Assembly (NCBI GenBank): GCA_028695965.1
Contig: JAQVHZ010000004.1
Coordinates: 29,097 to 93,096 of the forward strand
Source: Thermoguttaceae bacterium
GTDB lineage: Bacteria; Planctomycetota; Planctomycetia; Pirellulales; Thermoguttaceae
Direction: 5' to 3'
DNA: 64,000 bases
Part shown: positions 16,681-26,119 of the stretch, piece by piece
Position numbering within the stretch: position 1 is the first letter of the stretch
Layout of the letters: every line of letters starts with the position of its first letter
The notes under the pieces: model-generated
The model's database searches: none
What the model was told of the DNA's origin: nothing
What the model saw: only the letters and a program-made list of their open reading frames with translations
Translations under genes and position numbers: made by a program

Positions 16681-19140
16681 TCAGATCGCTTCAAGCCCGG
16701 ACGCGTTTTCGACGCTGACGGCGTATCCGTCCGGCGTTTCGAGCGTATAGGCGATCTTGCCGTCTTTCTTCTCCCAGCGCAGCTTGATCGCGCCGCCGGG
16801 GACAGGCTGGACGCCAGCCGCCCATTCGAGCCCTTCGACTTTCGGGATGCGAATCTCGATCTTCTTGCCCACGGCGTCGACGTCGGCGATTCCCAGGACG
16901 TCGCGATAGAGGACGCGCACGATGTGGGACGCGAACCCATGATTGCAGCTTGCGTACGCGCCGTCGTTTTCCCAGAGCGTGCCGGTCAGGTCCGCCATAT
17001 ACTCGTTGTAGGCGACCGATTCGTCGAGCAGTTGCGAGCCGCGGTCCGCCTGCGACAGGAGTTCGAGCCTTAACACGTTGCCGACAAAGGCGTTGGCCTT
17101 GTGGACTTCCGGATAGCCGCCTTCTTTGATCCTGTTCGGTCCGAATTCATCGAGCAGGGTCGCCCACAATTCCGGGTAGGTTTCCGGCGTCGCGGTCTCA
17201 AAGAAAAACGCGAAGTATTGGCAAATTTCCGACCGGTCTCGCAAGATCTCCAAGGAGCCGTCGACCTTGCGCACGGCGTGATCGACGAAGAACTCCCCGT
17301 CAAACGATTGTTCGCGGACCTTATCGCGAATCTTCGCCGCTTTTTCCGTCCATTTCGGAACGTCGTACATCTCGCCCGCTGTGTCGAGAACGTACGCGTA
17401 AAGCATATTGCTCGGATAGTTCACGTCTTGCACGAACTCGTTGGCTTTGGACCATTCGACGAAGACCCAGCTCGGGAGCTTTTCGAGCAGTCCGTCGGAA
17501 TTCTCGTACTGTTCGAAGAAGGCCATGAGCTTTTCGATCTTCTTGCGCAAGCCCTTAATTGTCGTCTGGTCGGGGGAACGGCGCGCGTATTCCCTCAATT
17601 CGGCGACGAACCACATCGCCCAGTTCGGAATAAAGACTCCGTCGTAGTGGTCGGCGGGATAGCACATCGGCAGCATGCCGTCCGGAAGGCATTCGAACGA
17701 CTCCGGAAGCATATAGTTTTCGTAAAAGACTTGTTCGACGTCGGTCTTGCCGGTGAGGTCGAACGCCGAGCGCGCCGTGAAGAAGGAGTCGCAGAGCCAG
17801 CCCGCGCGTTCGCGGTGCGGACAGTCGGTAAAGGCGTCGACTGAGTTTTCGCGGAACGTAAGGACGCCCGCCTTGTACAATTTGGTCAAGCGCGGATCGG
17901 CGCTGTCGAAGGACGCTTCTCGAGTCGGCGGGTAGGCGTACTCGCGCGAGTAGAGCTTCTTGAGCGTGAAGGAGCCTTTCAGGCAGTGCAGTTTGGCGTA
18001 TCGGCCGACTTGCGGCTCAAACGCTTCGAGGGACGTCGTCGCGGCGCCTTTGTCCAGGGTCCACTTGATCGCGCTGCAGGTTCCCAAGCGCAGGAAATTG
18101 ACGTCTTCAGAAGGATCGAGAATTTCGTCGAACGTCAGAACGATTTCCGTTTCGCCCTCGGTCTGGACTTCCATGCCGAAGAAGCCGCAGTAGTTCGCGC
18201 CGAAGTCGACAATCTGGCAGTCTCCGGCGTTGTAGGTCGATCCGATCCCGAGCGGCTCGGCGTTTTCGTCGAAGGTCGTCTGGAGCGCCTGAACTTCGTC
18301 GGAAAGGATGAGTTCGAGCTCGTCGATCTTATAGCCTTTGAGCTGCGGACTGATATTGACGAGGGACCGATCGCGCCACGGATGCTCGAGCTTTTCGAGC
18401 TTCGTCACTTTTCCGGTCTTGCCCCACCCGGTCGGTTCGAGGACGGCGAATTCCGGATAGGGGACGCGGCGCGGCAAGTACTTGACTTCCGGCTGTTTCG
18501 CAAGCTTGACCGGCTCGATTTCGTGGACGCGCGGAACCTTGTACACCTCGATAAAGGGGCGCTGGAAGCTGAAGCGCTGGACCTTTTGCACGCGGTACTT
18601 AGTGTAGTCGAGCGCGTTAAAAGGAACGACGTCCTTTTCTCTGGCGGCAAGGGTCGCCGCAAGAACTTTGCCGTTGCCGTCGACAACTTCCGCCTGCAGG
18701 AACGAAGGCTGGTCGAGAAGATAGTAGCTGTTGCTGTTGTATCCGGCGACCTCGATCGTCAGGAAATTCTTGCCTTTCGTCAAGAGTTTCGAGAGATCCC
18801 ATTCGTCGATGCGGAACCACCCGTGCGGTCCGCGCGCGGGGCCGTAGCCGACATATTTTTCGCCGAGCATAACGCGCATAATGCTCGAGCCGGTCGACCG
18901 GAGAAACGCGCCTTCAATAGCATCTTCGTCGACGTCGAACTCGGCGTAGAAGACGAGCGTAACGTTCATCTCCTCTTCTCTGCCCTTTTCCCATAACGGA
19001 ACAGCTTTTTGGAACTTGGGTGCGTCCGCGCTTTGCGCTTCGAGCGCTTGGAGCTCGAAATCGGGCAGTCCGCACATCGTTGCGGCGCCGGCGAGCGTTC
19101 CCGTCTTCAGGAACGAACGACGATTGAGTGTATGCGTCAT
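16681..19140 (-). CDS. Tat-exported alpha-L-rhamnosidase-like glycoside hydrolase (GH78 type)
   Basis: The 819-aa protein begins with a twin-arginine signal (NRRSFLKTGTLAGAATMCG), so it is exported folded. An N-terminal beta-sandwich region (AEFDVDEDAIEGAFLRSTGSS, RGPHGWFRIDEWDLSKLLTKGKNFLTIEVAGYNSNSYY) precedes an (alpha/alpha)6 barrel. The barrel contains DCPHRERAGWLCD near residue 465 and PNWAMWFVAELREYARRSPD. These match the six-hairpin GH78 domain, with DCPHRERAGW in place of the usual DCPQRDERLGW. It is likely to cleave rhamnose or related sugars from plant or algal glycans. The start follows AAGGA at 8 bases. The substrate is inferred only from family. Confidence 0.85.
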   Translation of the reverse strand: MTHTLNRRSFLKTGTLAGAATMCGLPDFELQALEAQSADAPKFQKAVPLWEKGREEEMNVTLVFYAEFDVDEDAIEGAFLRSTGSSIMRVMLGEKYVGYGPARGPHGWFRIDEWDLSKLLTKGKNFLTIEVAGYNSNSYYLLDQPSFLQAEVVDGNGKVLAATLAAREKDVVPFNALDYTKYRVQKVQRFSFQRPFIEVYKVPRVHEIEPVKLAKQPEVKYLPRRVPYPEFAVLEPTGWGKTGKVTKLEKLEHPWRDRSLVNISPQLKGYKIDELELILSDEVQALQTTFDENAEPLGIGSTYNAGDCQIVDFGANYCGFFGMEVQTEGETEIVLTFDEILDPSEDVNFLRLGTCSAIKWTLDKGAATTSLEAFEPQVGRYAKLHCLKGSFTLKKLYSREYAYPPTREASFDSADPRLTKLYKAGVLTFRENSVDAFTDCPHRERAGWLCDSFFTARSAFDLTGKTDVEQVFYENYMLPESFECLPDGMLPMCYPADHYDGVFIPNWAMWFVAELREYARRSPDQTTIKGLRKKIEKLMAFFEQYENSDGLLEKLPSWVFVEWSKANEFVQDVNYPSNMLYAYVLDTAGEMYDVPKWTEKAAKIRDKVREQSFDGEFFVDHAVRKVDGSLEILRDRSEICQYFAFFFETATPETYPELWATLLDEFGPNRIKEGGYPEVHKANAFVGNVLRLELLSQADRGSQLLDESVAYNEYMADLTGTLWENDGAYASCNHGFASHIVRVLYRDVLGIADVDAVGKKIEIRIPKVEGLEWAAGVQPVPGGAIKLRWEKKDGKIAYTLETPDGYAVSVENASGLEAI

Positions 19141-19493
19141 GTGTATGATTCCTTTCTTGAGGTTAAAAAGTAAAGTCGATTGTACTATTTCAAAAAGCGA
19201 AAGTCAAATAGATTGAGAAATATATTGGGAAAAATTTTTTCTCAATTGAAAAGACGCTGTTGAAAATCGTTATTGAAGAACTTGCGGTCTTTAACATAGA
19301 ATACCTAAAACCGCCGTGCAAATACTGCAAAAGAACGCCGTGTCGCAAGTTATAGAAGGAAAGAACGCCATCGGCGTCAATCGTCAGTCGACTGCGGCAC
19401 GATCGCGATCTTGTCAAAATTTCCTTGAAAGCGCCGCGAAGGGAACGTCTGCTTCTCGAATCTGTCGTTATCAACGCGGCGTTTCGTCTGATT
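19141..19493. other. gene-free stretch after the GH78 promoter
   Basis: It contains the presumed GH78 promoter, an inverted repeat ATTGAGAAA...TTTCTCAAT at about 19211-19245, and no credible ORF. Confidence 0.45.
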
Positions 19494-20099
19494 TTACTCT
19501 TTTGCTTGCTCCAGCTCTTGGTTTTCCGGCGCCTGGTTGGCGTCTGGAGAAGCTTTAGGCGCGCTTGGCCCTTTGCCGCCTTTATTTTTTTTATCCGGAA
19601 AATTGGGATAAACCGACGTTATATCCGAAGGAAGGAATATACGCGGCGGAAAGTCGTCGATCGCATACTTATTGTACTTTTGGTCTTTGAGCGGCACGCG
19701 AAGCGTTATTCGGGAAGTCAGAGAAAACTCAATATCAGTGTCTACAAGCCGAATTTTCTCCAATGGAATTTTCAAAGAGACGGTAAACGCCCCTCCTTGT
19801 CTTCTGCACAAAATAGCGGCTGGTCCTCGTCTTATGCACATGATAACGTGATCGTCCGTTGCAGCGACAAAACAAGAATAACCGCTCCCCACCATCGGTT
19901 TTGTTTTAGTGTCGGTATATAACCCTCGCACTGAGTTTGACAACAAACGGCAATCTTCTTCCGACGCTGGAAACACGCTTTTCAACTTGAACGCATTGTT
20001 CAGCATCGTTTGTTTAATCCGCAGGTCTATCGCATAAAGGACCAAAAAAGTCAGGCCGACTGCGATAGCGACAACAACGACAATAAGAAACGCATCCAT
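19494..20099 (-). CDS. hypothetical protein with one N-terminal membrane segment
   Basis: The 201-aa protein has a hydrophobic segment at residues 4-25 (FLIVVVVAIAVGLTFLVLYAIDL). A mixed alpha/beta part (about 30-155) follows, including GSGYSCFVAATDDHVIMCIRRGPAAILCRRQGG, and then a Pro/Ala/Glu-rich disordered tail. This resembles small signal-anchored proteins with a PH-like beta domain, but I cannot name the family. It begins at the ATG 20099 after GGGGGCC. It lies alone between two carbohydrate-active genes, and its context gives no function. Confidence 0.6.
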   Translation of the reverse strand: MDAFLIVVVVAIAVGLTFLVLYAIDLRIKQTMLNNAFKLKSVFPASEEDCRLLSNSVRGLYTDTKTKPMVGSGYSCFVAATDDHVIMCIRRGPAAILCRRQGGAFTVSLKIPLEKIRLVDTDIEFSLTSRITLRVPLKDQKYNKYAIDDFPPRIFLPSDITSVYPNFPDKKNKGGKGPSAPKASPDANQAPENQELEQAKE

Positions 20100-20147
20100 T
20101 TTGGCCCCCGATTCTAGCTGAATAAAAATCCTCTTGTTTCAGTTCGT

Positions 20148-20400
20148 CTAGTCTTTTGACGACACGGCGTCGATTTCCGTTGAGAAGTTCCTGACAAGGT
20201 ATTTATCGCTCAACGGCTGTGAACAATCAATTGGCAACGGGAACGGCGGGATCTCGTCAAAATTGCCCGCGACTTGATTATATTGGAACGCTGCGCGATT
20301 TTCAATGAAATCCAGCCTCTTTTTGAAAAATTTTCAGAAATATTTCCGGAATCGCTTTCATAGTCGTTGGAATCGGGATAATCTTCGGCGTCTTACGGGT
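20148..20400 (-). pseudogene. possible decayed gene fragment
   Basis: The minus strand ends in KRLDFIENRAAFQYNQVAGNFDEIPPFPLPIDCSQPLSDKYLVRNFSTEIDAVSSKD followed by TAG, a protein-like C-terminus. In another frame just upstream it reads DAEDYPDSNDYESDSGNISENFSK. A frameshift and stops separate the pieces and no start is visible. I cannot identify the family. The remaining bases to 20606 hold the promoter of the next gene. Confidence 0.35.
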
Positions 20401-20606
20401 CGTTTCGGCAGATAAGGTCGGTCTCAGTCTCTTAGAAGTCACGAATAGACTAGAGGCAATTTGAGCGCGACGTCTGAAGATTCGGGGTTCAAACGCGTCC
20501 TCATTCGCTTCCGCTCTTTGAAAAAGAGGAGGTCTTTCTTGAAAAGGCTGTTCGGAACGCGTATAATACGTTCCATTACCCCCTAACCCTCAGCGAAGGA
20601 CGACCC

Positions 20607-22442
20607 ATGCCGCGCCAAACAGCTTGCTTTGTAACTTTATTAGCGTTAGCGCTAACTTGCTTATTCATTTCCCTTCCCTCGTTAGCGCTTGCTCAAGTCC
20701 CTGGCGCGCCCTGGCAAGGGGTCGACGATTTCGGACGCGTTACGGCGTCGGAGGGTCAGGTTCCTGCGACGCGTCCTGACAAGACGGTCGGGCTGTTCTA
20801 CTTCCTCTGGACGGACTCGACGCAAGGGGACATACCGGTCGACACGAAGAATCGGCACGTCGATAAACCCGGTCCGTACGACTTGACGCAAATCCTCAAG
20901 AAAGATCCCGACCCCGTCCAAAAGGACGAGCTGCTCGGAAAGAACGGCGAAATGCATTACTGGGGCGAGCCGCTCTTTGGCTATTACGATTCCCGCGATC
21001 CTTGGGTCGTCAGGCGGCATATGCGGCTGATTGCGGACGCCGGAGTCGACACGCTCGTCTTCGACGTCACAAACTTGCAGACCTACCCCCATGTCTACCT
21101 CCCGCTCTGCGATATCCTTCTGGAAATGCGCGCGGCAGGGTACGCGGCGCCGCAGGTTACGTTCATGACGAACACGCGCATGAAAGAGAACGTCGACGCG
21201 CTCTGGAACGATTTCTATTCTCAGGAACGATACGCGTCCCTCTTCTTCCAATGGGAGGGCAAGCCGCTCCTGCTTGCGAATCGAACCGAGGTTTCCGAGG
21301 AACTGCGCGATAAATTCACGTTCCGGACCGCCTATTGGCCGACGAACGGCAGGAAGAACACGCATAACGAATGGCAATGGGTCGCCGCGTATCCGCAGAC
21401 GTACAGCTGGGCGGTCGACGAAAACACGCCGGAGGAAGTCAACGTCTCGACCGCGCAGAATCTCGCAAGGGACGCGGAAGCCGCGCCTGTCTGGATGAGT
21501 ATGCTGACGGCGCGGGGACGTTCGTTCGTCTGGGGCGCCGAGCGTCAGCAGGACGCGCCGGACCTCGGCTTGAATTTCGCGCAGCAGTGGGAACGCGCTT
21601 ATGAGCTTGATCCGCCCTTTGTTATGATCACCGGCTGGAACGAATGGATCGCCGGACGCTGGCGCGTTTCCTATTACAACCCAGAGACGCGGCGCGGCGA
21701 AATGGTCTATGCGTTCATCGACCAATATAATTACGAATACAGCCGCGACGTCGAGCCGAATCGGTCGTCGAAACACGTCGACGCGTATTATCTGCAAATG
21801 GTCGACGGTATCCGGAAATACAAGGGCGCCTCTCCCCTGCCCGCGCCGACGCCGCGCAAGTCGATCGACCTCGACGCGGGGTTCGAGCAATGGGATACGG
21901 TCGAGCCAAGTTTACGCGACTATGTCGGCGAGACGGCGCCGCGCGATTTCACAGGCGTCGGGGGCGCGTATTACGCGAACAGGTCGGGACGAAACGATAT
22001 TGTCGTGTGCAAAGCGACGCGCGACTCCGAGCAGGTCTATATTTACGTCGAGACGCGCGACCCGATTACGCCGACCCCGCCGGACGGCCTGTGCGTTGCG
22101 TTTGACTCCGACGACGACTTGACGACCGGCTGGCGCGGGGCAGATTTGCTCGTCGGGCGCAGTTACTCCGCAGACGGGACCGTTTCTGCAGAAATATTCG
22201 ACGAGACGACAAAAGAAACGCTCTCCTGGTCGACCGGCGCGACCTTTGACGGCGCGCGGTGGGCGGTCGAGGGAACGAAGCTCCAGCTCTCGATCCCGGT
22301 TGGGTTCTTCGCAGGCGCGGATCCGCAGCGCGTTTCGTTCAAGGCGCTCGACGCCGTGCCGCTCGACTCGCCCGCCGATCTCTACGACCAAGGGGACGTC
22401 GCGCCTGAAAGTTCGTTCTTCTATCGAGTTAAATTTCTCTAA
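20607..22442 (+). CDS. secreted GH99/GH71-like glycoside hydrolase with C-terminal beta domain
   Basis: The 611-aa protein has an N-terminal signal peptide (ACFVTLLALALTCLFISLPSLALA). The catalytic part starts TVGLFYFLWTDSTQG and contains YYDSRDPWVVRRHMRLIADAGVDTLVFDVTN, QVTFMTN, and MITGWNEWIAGRW around residue 345. These resemble the barrel of GH99-like and GH71-like proteins, where WNEW is a recurrent element. From about residue 425 a second domain (DLDAGFEQWDTVEPSLRDYVGETAPRDF...) looks like a beta-sandwich carbohydrate-binding module. AAGGACG precedes the ATG. It probably acts on polysaccharide outside the cytoplasm. The exact specificity is not readable. Confidence 0.75.
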   Translation: MPRQTACFVTLLALALTCLFISLPSLALAQVPGAPWQGVDDFGRVTASEGQVPATRPDKTVGLFYFLWTDSTQGDIPVDTKNRHVDKPGPYDLTQILKKDPDPVQKDELLGKNGEMHYWGEPLFGYYDSRDPWVVRRHMRLIADAGVDTLVFDVTNLQTYPHVYLPLCDILLEMRAAGYAAPQVTFMTNTRMKENVDALWNDFYSQERYASLFFQWEGKPLLLANRTEVSEELRDKFTFRTAYWPTNGRKNTHNEWQWVAAYPQTYSWAVDENTPEEVNVSTAQNLARDAEAAPVWMSMLTARGRSFVWGAERQQDAPDLGLNFAQQWERAYELDPPFVMITGWNEWIAGRWRVSYYNPETRRGEMVYAFIDQYNYEYSRDVEPNRSSKHVDAYYLQMVDGIRKYKGASPLPAPTPRKSIDLDAGFEQWDTVEPSLRDYVGETAPRDFTGVGGAYYANRSGRNDIVVCKATRDSEQVYIYVETRDPITPTPPDGLCVAFDSDDDLTTGWRGADLLVGRSYSADGTVSAEIFDETTKETLSWSTGATFDGARWAVEGTKLQLSIPVGFFAGADPQRVSFKALDAVPLDSPADLYDQGDVAPESSFFYRVKFL

Positions 22443-22617
22443 TAAGTTCTTTAGCCGCGATTTCGCTCTTGCGCTTGCAATAAAAAAACGTTATCGTGGA
22501 GACGGCGTATTGGCGAAAATGGAGTTTCGCCGACGTTATGCCGCGTCAACGCTCGTCGTTTTGCGAGCGGCGCGACGCTTGTATTTTGTCGTAAAATTGC
22601 AAAAAAGGAGCGCAATA

Positions 22618-24459
22618 ATGTTACGACGTTCAGTTGCCCTATGCGCATTATGCGCCGTTCTTGGAGCATACTCGCTAGGAACGAACGTCTCGGGCGCCGA
22701 TCCTAAGCCCGAGCCGAAGTCCTTGCTAGATAAACTTCTCCCGAACAAGAGCGCGACCGCGACCGAACCCGGCGATTCGGAATCTCGCCGTCCATTCTAT
22801 GGCTTGCTTTTCCCTTCTTCTGAGGGTGAAAGCGCGTCCATTCGCGCGCAAGCCGCCGACCCGGCGAGCGCCGCGCCCGCCGATCCTGCCGCCGAACCTA
22901 TCCCTAACGACCGCGTCTTGGAACTCTCCGACGCGATCGGACGCGCGCGCATTAACGCGGCGACAGCCGATATTGTCGTACTGAACGAATCGGGCCAGAC
23001 CAATTCCGAAGGCGTCGGCGTCGCGGTCCACTACAACGCGGAACATCGCGAAGCGCTCTTCGTCGTTTCGGCGCGCCTTTTCGACGGCGTCGACGTCGAG
23101 TCGTCGGAGCCGCGCGTAACCGCAAGAATCTACTATCCTCACGAGGCGACGTTCGAAGAGACGATCGGACAATGCGTCTACTGCGACCCGAAGACGGGGC
23201 TTGCGCTCGTGGCGGCGCTCGCTTCTCGTTCGATACTCCCGGTCGCGTTTCTGCCGACGCATATGTCGTTGACCGCCGGGGAAGAGGCGCTCGAATTCGC
23301 GCGCGACGGCAATAAGTTCGTCTCTTTTCCTCACGAAGTCCTCGAGGCCGCTCAGCCCGACTCTCCGAGCGAAGGAAGCGGCGTGAACCGTCCTAGTGCG
23401 GACGTTCCGCTCGCGGGCAAGCCATTTGCAGAAGGCGCCGGGTGCTTTGCGCGCCGCAACGGGCGTCTCTACTTTGCGGGCTTATGTTCGCTCGACGCCG
23501 AAACGTCCGAATGTTTTCTAACGCCGACGTCGGCGCTCATGCAAGCGCTCGTTTCGAACCGCAATCTCGCCGCGGTCTATCGCGATCAGATTTCAGGCAA
23601 ATTCGACACGTCGGCGTCGCGTGAAGAGATCAATTTCGCAATGGGACTGCTCTCCGGCAAGCCGACTCAACAAGCCGAACAAGAGCCGATCGAGCAAGAG
23701 CCCGTCACTACGCTGTCGGAACTCACAATGCTTCAAGACGAGCCGATCTTTGCGTATACCAAAATGTCGCCGTACGCAAGTGAACCTGTCGTGACGCAAA
23801 CGCAAACGCAAACGCCGTCGACGAACGACAGCATGATTAGTCCGGAAGATCCGCTCGCTCAAAACGCGTTGACGCCGAACGCGGAACCTGCCCAACCCGC
23901 AACGGCAAGCGTCGTAAAGAATAGTCCAAACGCCGCCTCTATTCCCGTGTTCCAGCCGGAGCAAGCGGCTCAGTCGGCGCCGCGGCAAATCCCTCCGCAT
24001 ATTCCGTTGATAATCTCCGCGCAAACGCCCGAGGGGGAGACGGTTCAATATGTGCTCAGCCCCGCGCATAATATGAGCGCTCAGCAACAAACCAACGCCG
24101 CGCCAAGCGGCCTTCGATCGACAGGATACGACAATCAGCCCGACCCGGAAACGGTCGCCGCGTACGAACGCGAAGAAGAGGCGTTCAACGCCGCGATCGA
24201 CGCGCTCCGACGACGCGCTATGGAAGGCGCCGAGATCCTCTGCATCGTAACTTGGCCGGGAGACGCCGCAGGCGACGAGCCGAGAGAAACGGAGGTCGTC
24301 CGGCTGCCCAAGCGCATGATCGCCAACCCTTACTCGCCAAAGTCGAACGTCGAACTCGTCGGCGCGTCGGCGCAGGAGCGCGCGGTTCCCGACGGTAAGC
24401 CGCAAGGCTCGTTCGTTCCCTTTACGGCGTCCGCGCAACCTGCGGCGGCGATCAAGTGA
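22618..24459 (+). CDS. secreted protein with degenerate trypsin-like domain
   Basis: The track start (22246) overlaps the previous gene. The ATG at 22618 follows AAAAAAGGAGCG and opens a signal peptide (MLRRSVALCALCAVLGAYSLGTNVSGA), giving a 613-aa protein. Residues about 95-260 read like a trypsin fold: ADIVVLNESGQTNSEGVGVAVHYN, then LFVVSARLF where the catalytic TAAHC would be, DPKTGLALVA for the Asp strand, and AEGAGCFARRNGRLYFAGLC in place of GDSGG. All three catalytic residues appear lost, so I infer a non-catalytic binding domain. A long Gln/Pro/Glu-rich linker and a C-terminal segment follow. The function is unknown. Confidence 0.65.
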   Translation: MLRRSVALCALCAVLGAYSLGTNVSGADPKPEPKSLLDKLLPNKSATATEPGDSESRRPFYGLLFPSSEGESASIRAQAADPASAAPADPAAEPIPNDRVLELSDAIGRARINAATADIVVLNESGQTNSEGVGVAVHYNAEHREALFVVSARLFDGVDVESSEPRVTARIYYPHEATFEETIGQCVYCDPKTGLALVAALASRSILPVAFLPTHMSLTAGEEALEFARDGNKFVSFPHEVLEAAQPDSPSEGSGVNRPSADVPLAGKPFAEGAGCFARRNGRLYFAGLCSLDAETSECFLTPTSALMQALVSNRNLAAVYRDQISGKFDTSASREEINFAMGLLSGKPTQQAEQEPIEQEPVTTLSELTMLQDEPIFAYTKMSPYASEPVVTQTQTQTPSTNDSMISPEDPLAQNALTPNAEPAQPATASVVKNSPNAASIPVFQPEQAAQSAPRQIPPHIPLIISAQTPEGETVQYVLSPAHNMSAQQQTNAAPSGLRSTGYDNQPDPETVAAYEREEEAFNAAIDALRRRAMEGAEILCIVTWPGDAAGDEPRETEVVRLPKRMIANPYSPKSNVELVGASAQERAVPDGKPQGSFVPFTASAQPAAAIK

Positions 24460-24480
24460 TTCGTCGATAACGTCGTTTTC

Positions 24481-24540
24481 AACGAGACGCCGCGAGTGTT
24501 TTCAGTGCGTTCCTTTCTCTCGCGGTCGTCTCGTTTTTTT
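24481..24540 (+). terminator. intrinsic terminator before the NUDIX operon
   Basis: AACGAGACGCCGCGAG...CTCGCGGTCGTCTCGTT followed by TTTTT: a long stem with a 22-base loop and a T tract, 22 bases after the preceding stop. Confidence 0.9.
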
Positions 24541-24597
24541 ATTGTTTATCCGCATCTCAGCGCGTTCGCGGTCGAGCCTTCCTGGTCTTGCCCGCTC

Positions 24598-24625
24598 TTG
24601 AACCGCTGTAAAAAACCGCTATAAT
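24598..24625 (+). promoter_or_regulatory. promoter of the nudix-rph-phoH-pgpH-ybeY operon
   Basis: TTGAAC (24598-24603), 16 bases, TATAAT (24620-24625). Transcription would begin near 24632, only about nine bases before the TTG start at 24641, implying a very short leader. Confidence 0.75.
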
Positions 24626-24640
24626 TCTGGAAAAGATATT

Positions 24641-25315
24641 TTGACTATCCCGACTTTTTCGACGCCGAACGTCTGCTCGAAAGAAGACGAACGCGTCCTT
24701 GTCGCGCCGACCGAACTTTTCCGCCAAATTGGAACGTTCCAAGGCTTTTTGACCGAATCGATCGAGCGGTACGATCCGCTCTTTGCGCCGAGCGCAACGA
24801 CTTTTATGCGCCGCGGAGACGCCGAGCTTGACCCAAACTTCAAGCAGTTGATTCCCTACGCGATCTTCACCTGCAAAGAGGGCGGCAAGCGGCTCGTTTT
24901 TGCGTACCTGCGCGGAAAAGGTCAAGGCGAAGCGCGCCTGCGCTCGAAATGGAGCGTCGGTATCGGCGGCCATATCAACGACGGAGACCTTTCGGTCGGG
25001 GAGTCGGAAAGCGTGTTCGAAGCCGGAACCAGGCGCGAAATCGCCGAAGAAGTCGCGCTCGACGCGAAGATAACGTCCTTTTCGCGCGTCGGTCTCGTCA
25101 ACGACGATTCGACGGACGTCGGGTCGGTTCATTTGGGAGTCGTGTGCCGCGTCGAGCTCGACGCGCCGCGGCTGCGCTCAAACGAGCCCGACTTGCTCGA
25201 AGCGCGATTTCGCGAAGTCGGCGAACTTCTCGCGGAGATCGACGAAGCGCCCGAGCGATTCGAGTCGTGGACGGTTTTTGCAATGCGCGAAATTTTCGCG
25301 CGCGAACGGGATTAG
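24641..25315 (+). CDS. NUDIX hydrolase-like protein
   Basis: The 224-aa protein contains a NUDIX box: GIGGHINDGD...SVFEAGTRREIAEEV near residues 107-137, including the REIAEE core that binds metal. NUDIX enzymes hydrolyse nucleoside diphosphates linked to another group. The upstream segment (RLVFAYLRGKGQGEARLRSKWSVG) fits the usual beta strands. The substrate is unknown. The only in-frame start near the promoter is TTG at 24641, with GGAAAAG six bases before it, and an ATG start would delete the N-terminus. It leads an operon with rph 51 bases downstream. Confidence 0.85.
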   Translation: MTIPTFSTPNVCSKEDERVLVAPTELFRQIGTFQGFLTESIERYDPLFAPSATTFMRRGDAELDPNFKQLIPYAIFTCKEGGKRLVFAYLRGKGQGEARLRSKWSVGIGGHINDGDLSVGESESVFEAGTRREIAEEVALDAKITSFSRVGLVNDDSTDVGSVHLGVVCRVELDAPRLRSNEPDLLEARFREVGELLAEIDEAPERFESWTVFAMREIFARERD

Positions 25316-25366
25316 AGTTCGCCTTGATTCGTCGCGGCGCGCCCCACAAGACCTCAGGAACCAGCT

Positions 25367-26110
25367 ATGCCATCCTATCAACGCGGCGACGGACGCGCCT
25401 ACGACGAAATACGCCCGATTAAGATCCAACGCGGCTTCACGAACGCGGCAGGCAGCGTCCTCATTTCGGCGGGCGACACCGTCGTTTTGTGCGCCGCGAG
25501 CGTCGTCGAAGACGTGCCCGAGTGGATGAAGCGCGGAGAAAAAGCGCCGACTCGAGGATGGCTCACCGCAGAGTACCGTATGCTCCCCGCCAGCGCCAAG
25601 CAGCGCAAGCCGCGCCAAGATCGGCCCGACGGGCGCGCGACGGAGATTCAGCGCCTGATCGGGCGCTCGCTGCGCTCGGTCTTCGACGCCGAGGCGCTCG
25701 GACCGCGCACAATCTACCTCGATTGCGACGTGCTTCAGGCGGACGGCGGAACGCGCACGCTCTGCGTTACCGGCGCGTGCGTGGCGCTCGTCGACGCGAT
25801 CGCGACGATCCGCGGCTCGCTCCCGAATCCTGACGTCTACCCGCTGCGCGATTCCGTATCCGCGATCAGCGTGGGAATCGTCGAGGGTCAGCCGTTGCTC
25901 GACCTATGTTACGTGGAAGACGTCGCCGCCGACGTCGACATGAACGTCGTTACGACGCGTCAGGGCCGCTTCGTCGAAATTCAAGGGACTGGCGAAGAAT
26001 GCACGTTTGACGACGAACAACTAGCCGCGCTGCTCGCGCTCGCGAAACATGGAAACGCGCAAATTGCCGCGCTTCAACGCGAGACCCTGGCGGACGCGTG
26101 GCCTTTTTAA
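25367..26110 (+). CDS. rph: ribonuclease PH
   Basis: RNase PH is a phosphorolytic 3' exonuclease that trims tRNA precursors. The 247-aa protein shows family blocks RGFTNAAGSVLISAGDTVVLCAASV, GWLTAEYRMLPASAKQRKPRQDRPDGRATEIQRLIGRSLRS, TIYLDCDVLQADGGTRTLCVTGACVAL, and VDMNVVTTRQGRFVEIQGTGEE. The arginine- and aspartate-rich active-site elements are intact. It is shorter at the C-terminus than some orthologues but normal for the family. It is followed by phoH after nine bases, so translation is probably coupled within an RNA-processing operon. Confidence 0.96.
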   Translation: MPSYQRGDGRAYDEIRPIKIQRGFTNAAGSVLISAGDTVVLCAASVVEDVPEWMKRGEKAPTRGWLTAEYRMLPASAKQRKPRQDRPDGRATEIQRLIGRSLRSVFDAEALGPRTIYLDCDVLQADGGTRTLCVTGACVALVDAIATIRGSLPNPDVYPLRDSVSAISVGIVEGQPLLDLCYVEDVAADVDMNVVTTRQGRFVEIQGTGEECTFDDEQLAALLALAKHGNAQIAALQRETLADAWPF

Positions 26111-26119
26111 GGATACTCA

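Noticed and set aside
17986-18996. 336-aa plus ORF opposite the GH78 gene
   Set aside because: Antisense shadow. The minus frame has a Tat signal and catalytic blocks.
20461-20500. tRNA-like ggggttcaaacgcg
   Set aside because: No cloverleaf stems or CCA-adjacent acceptor arm could be built around it.
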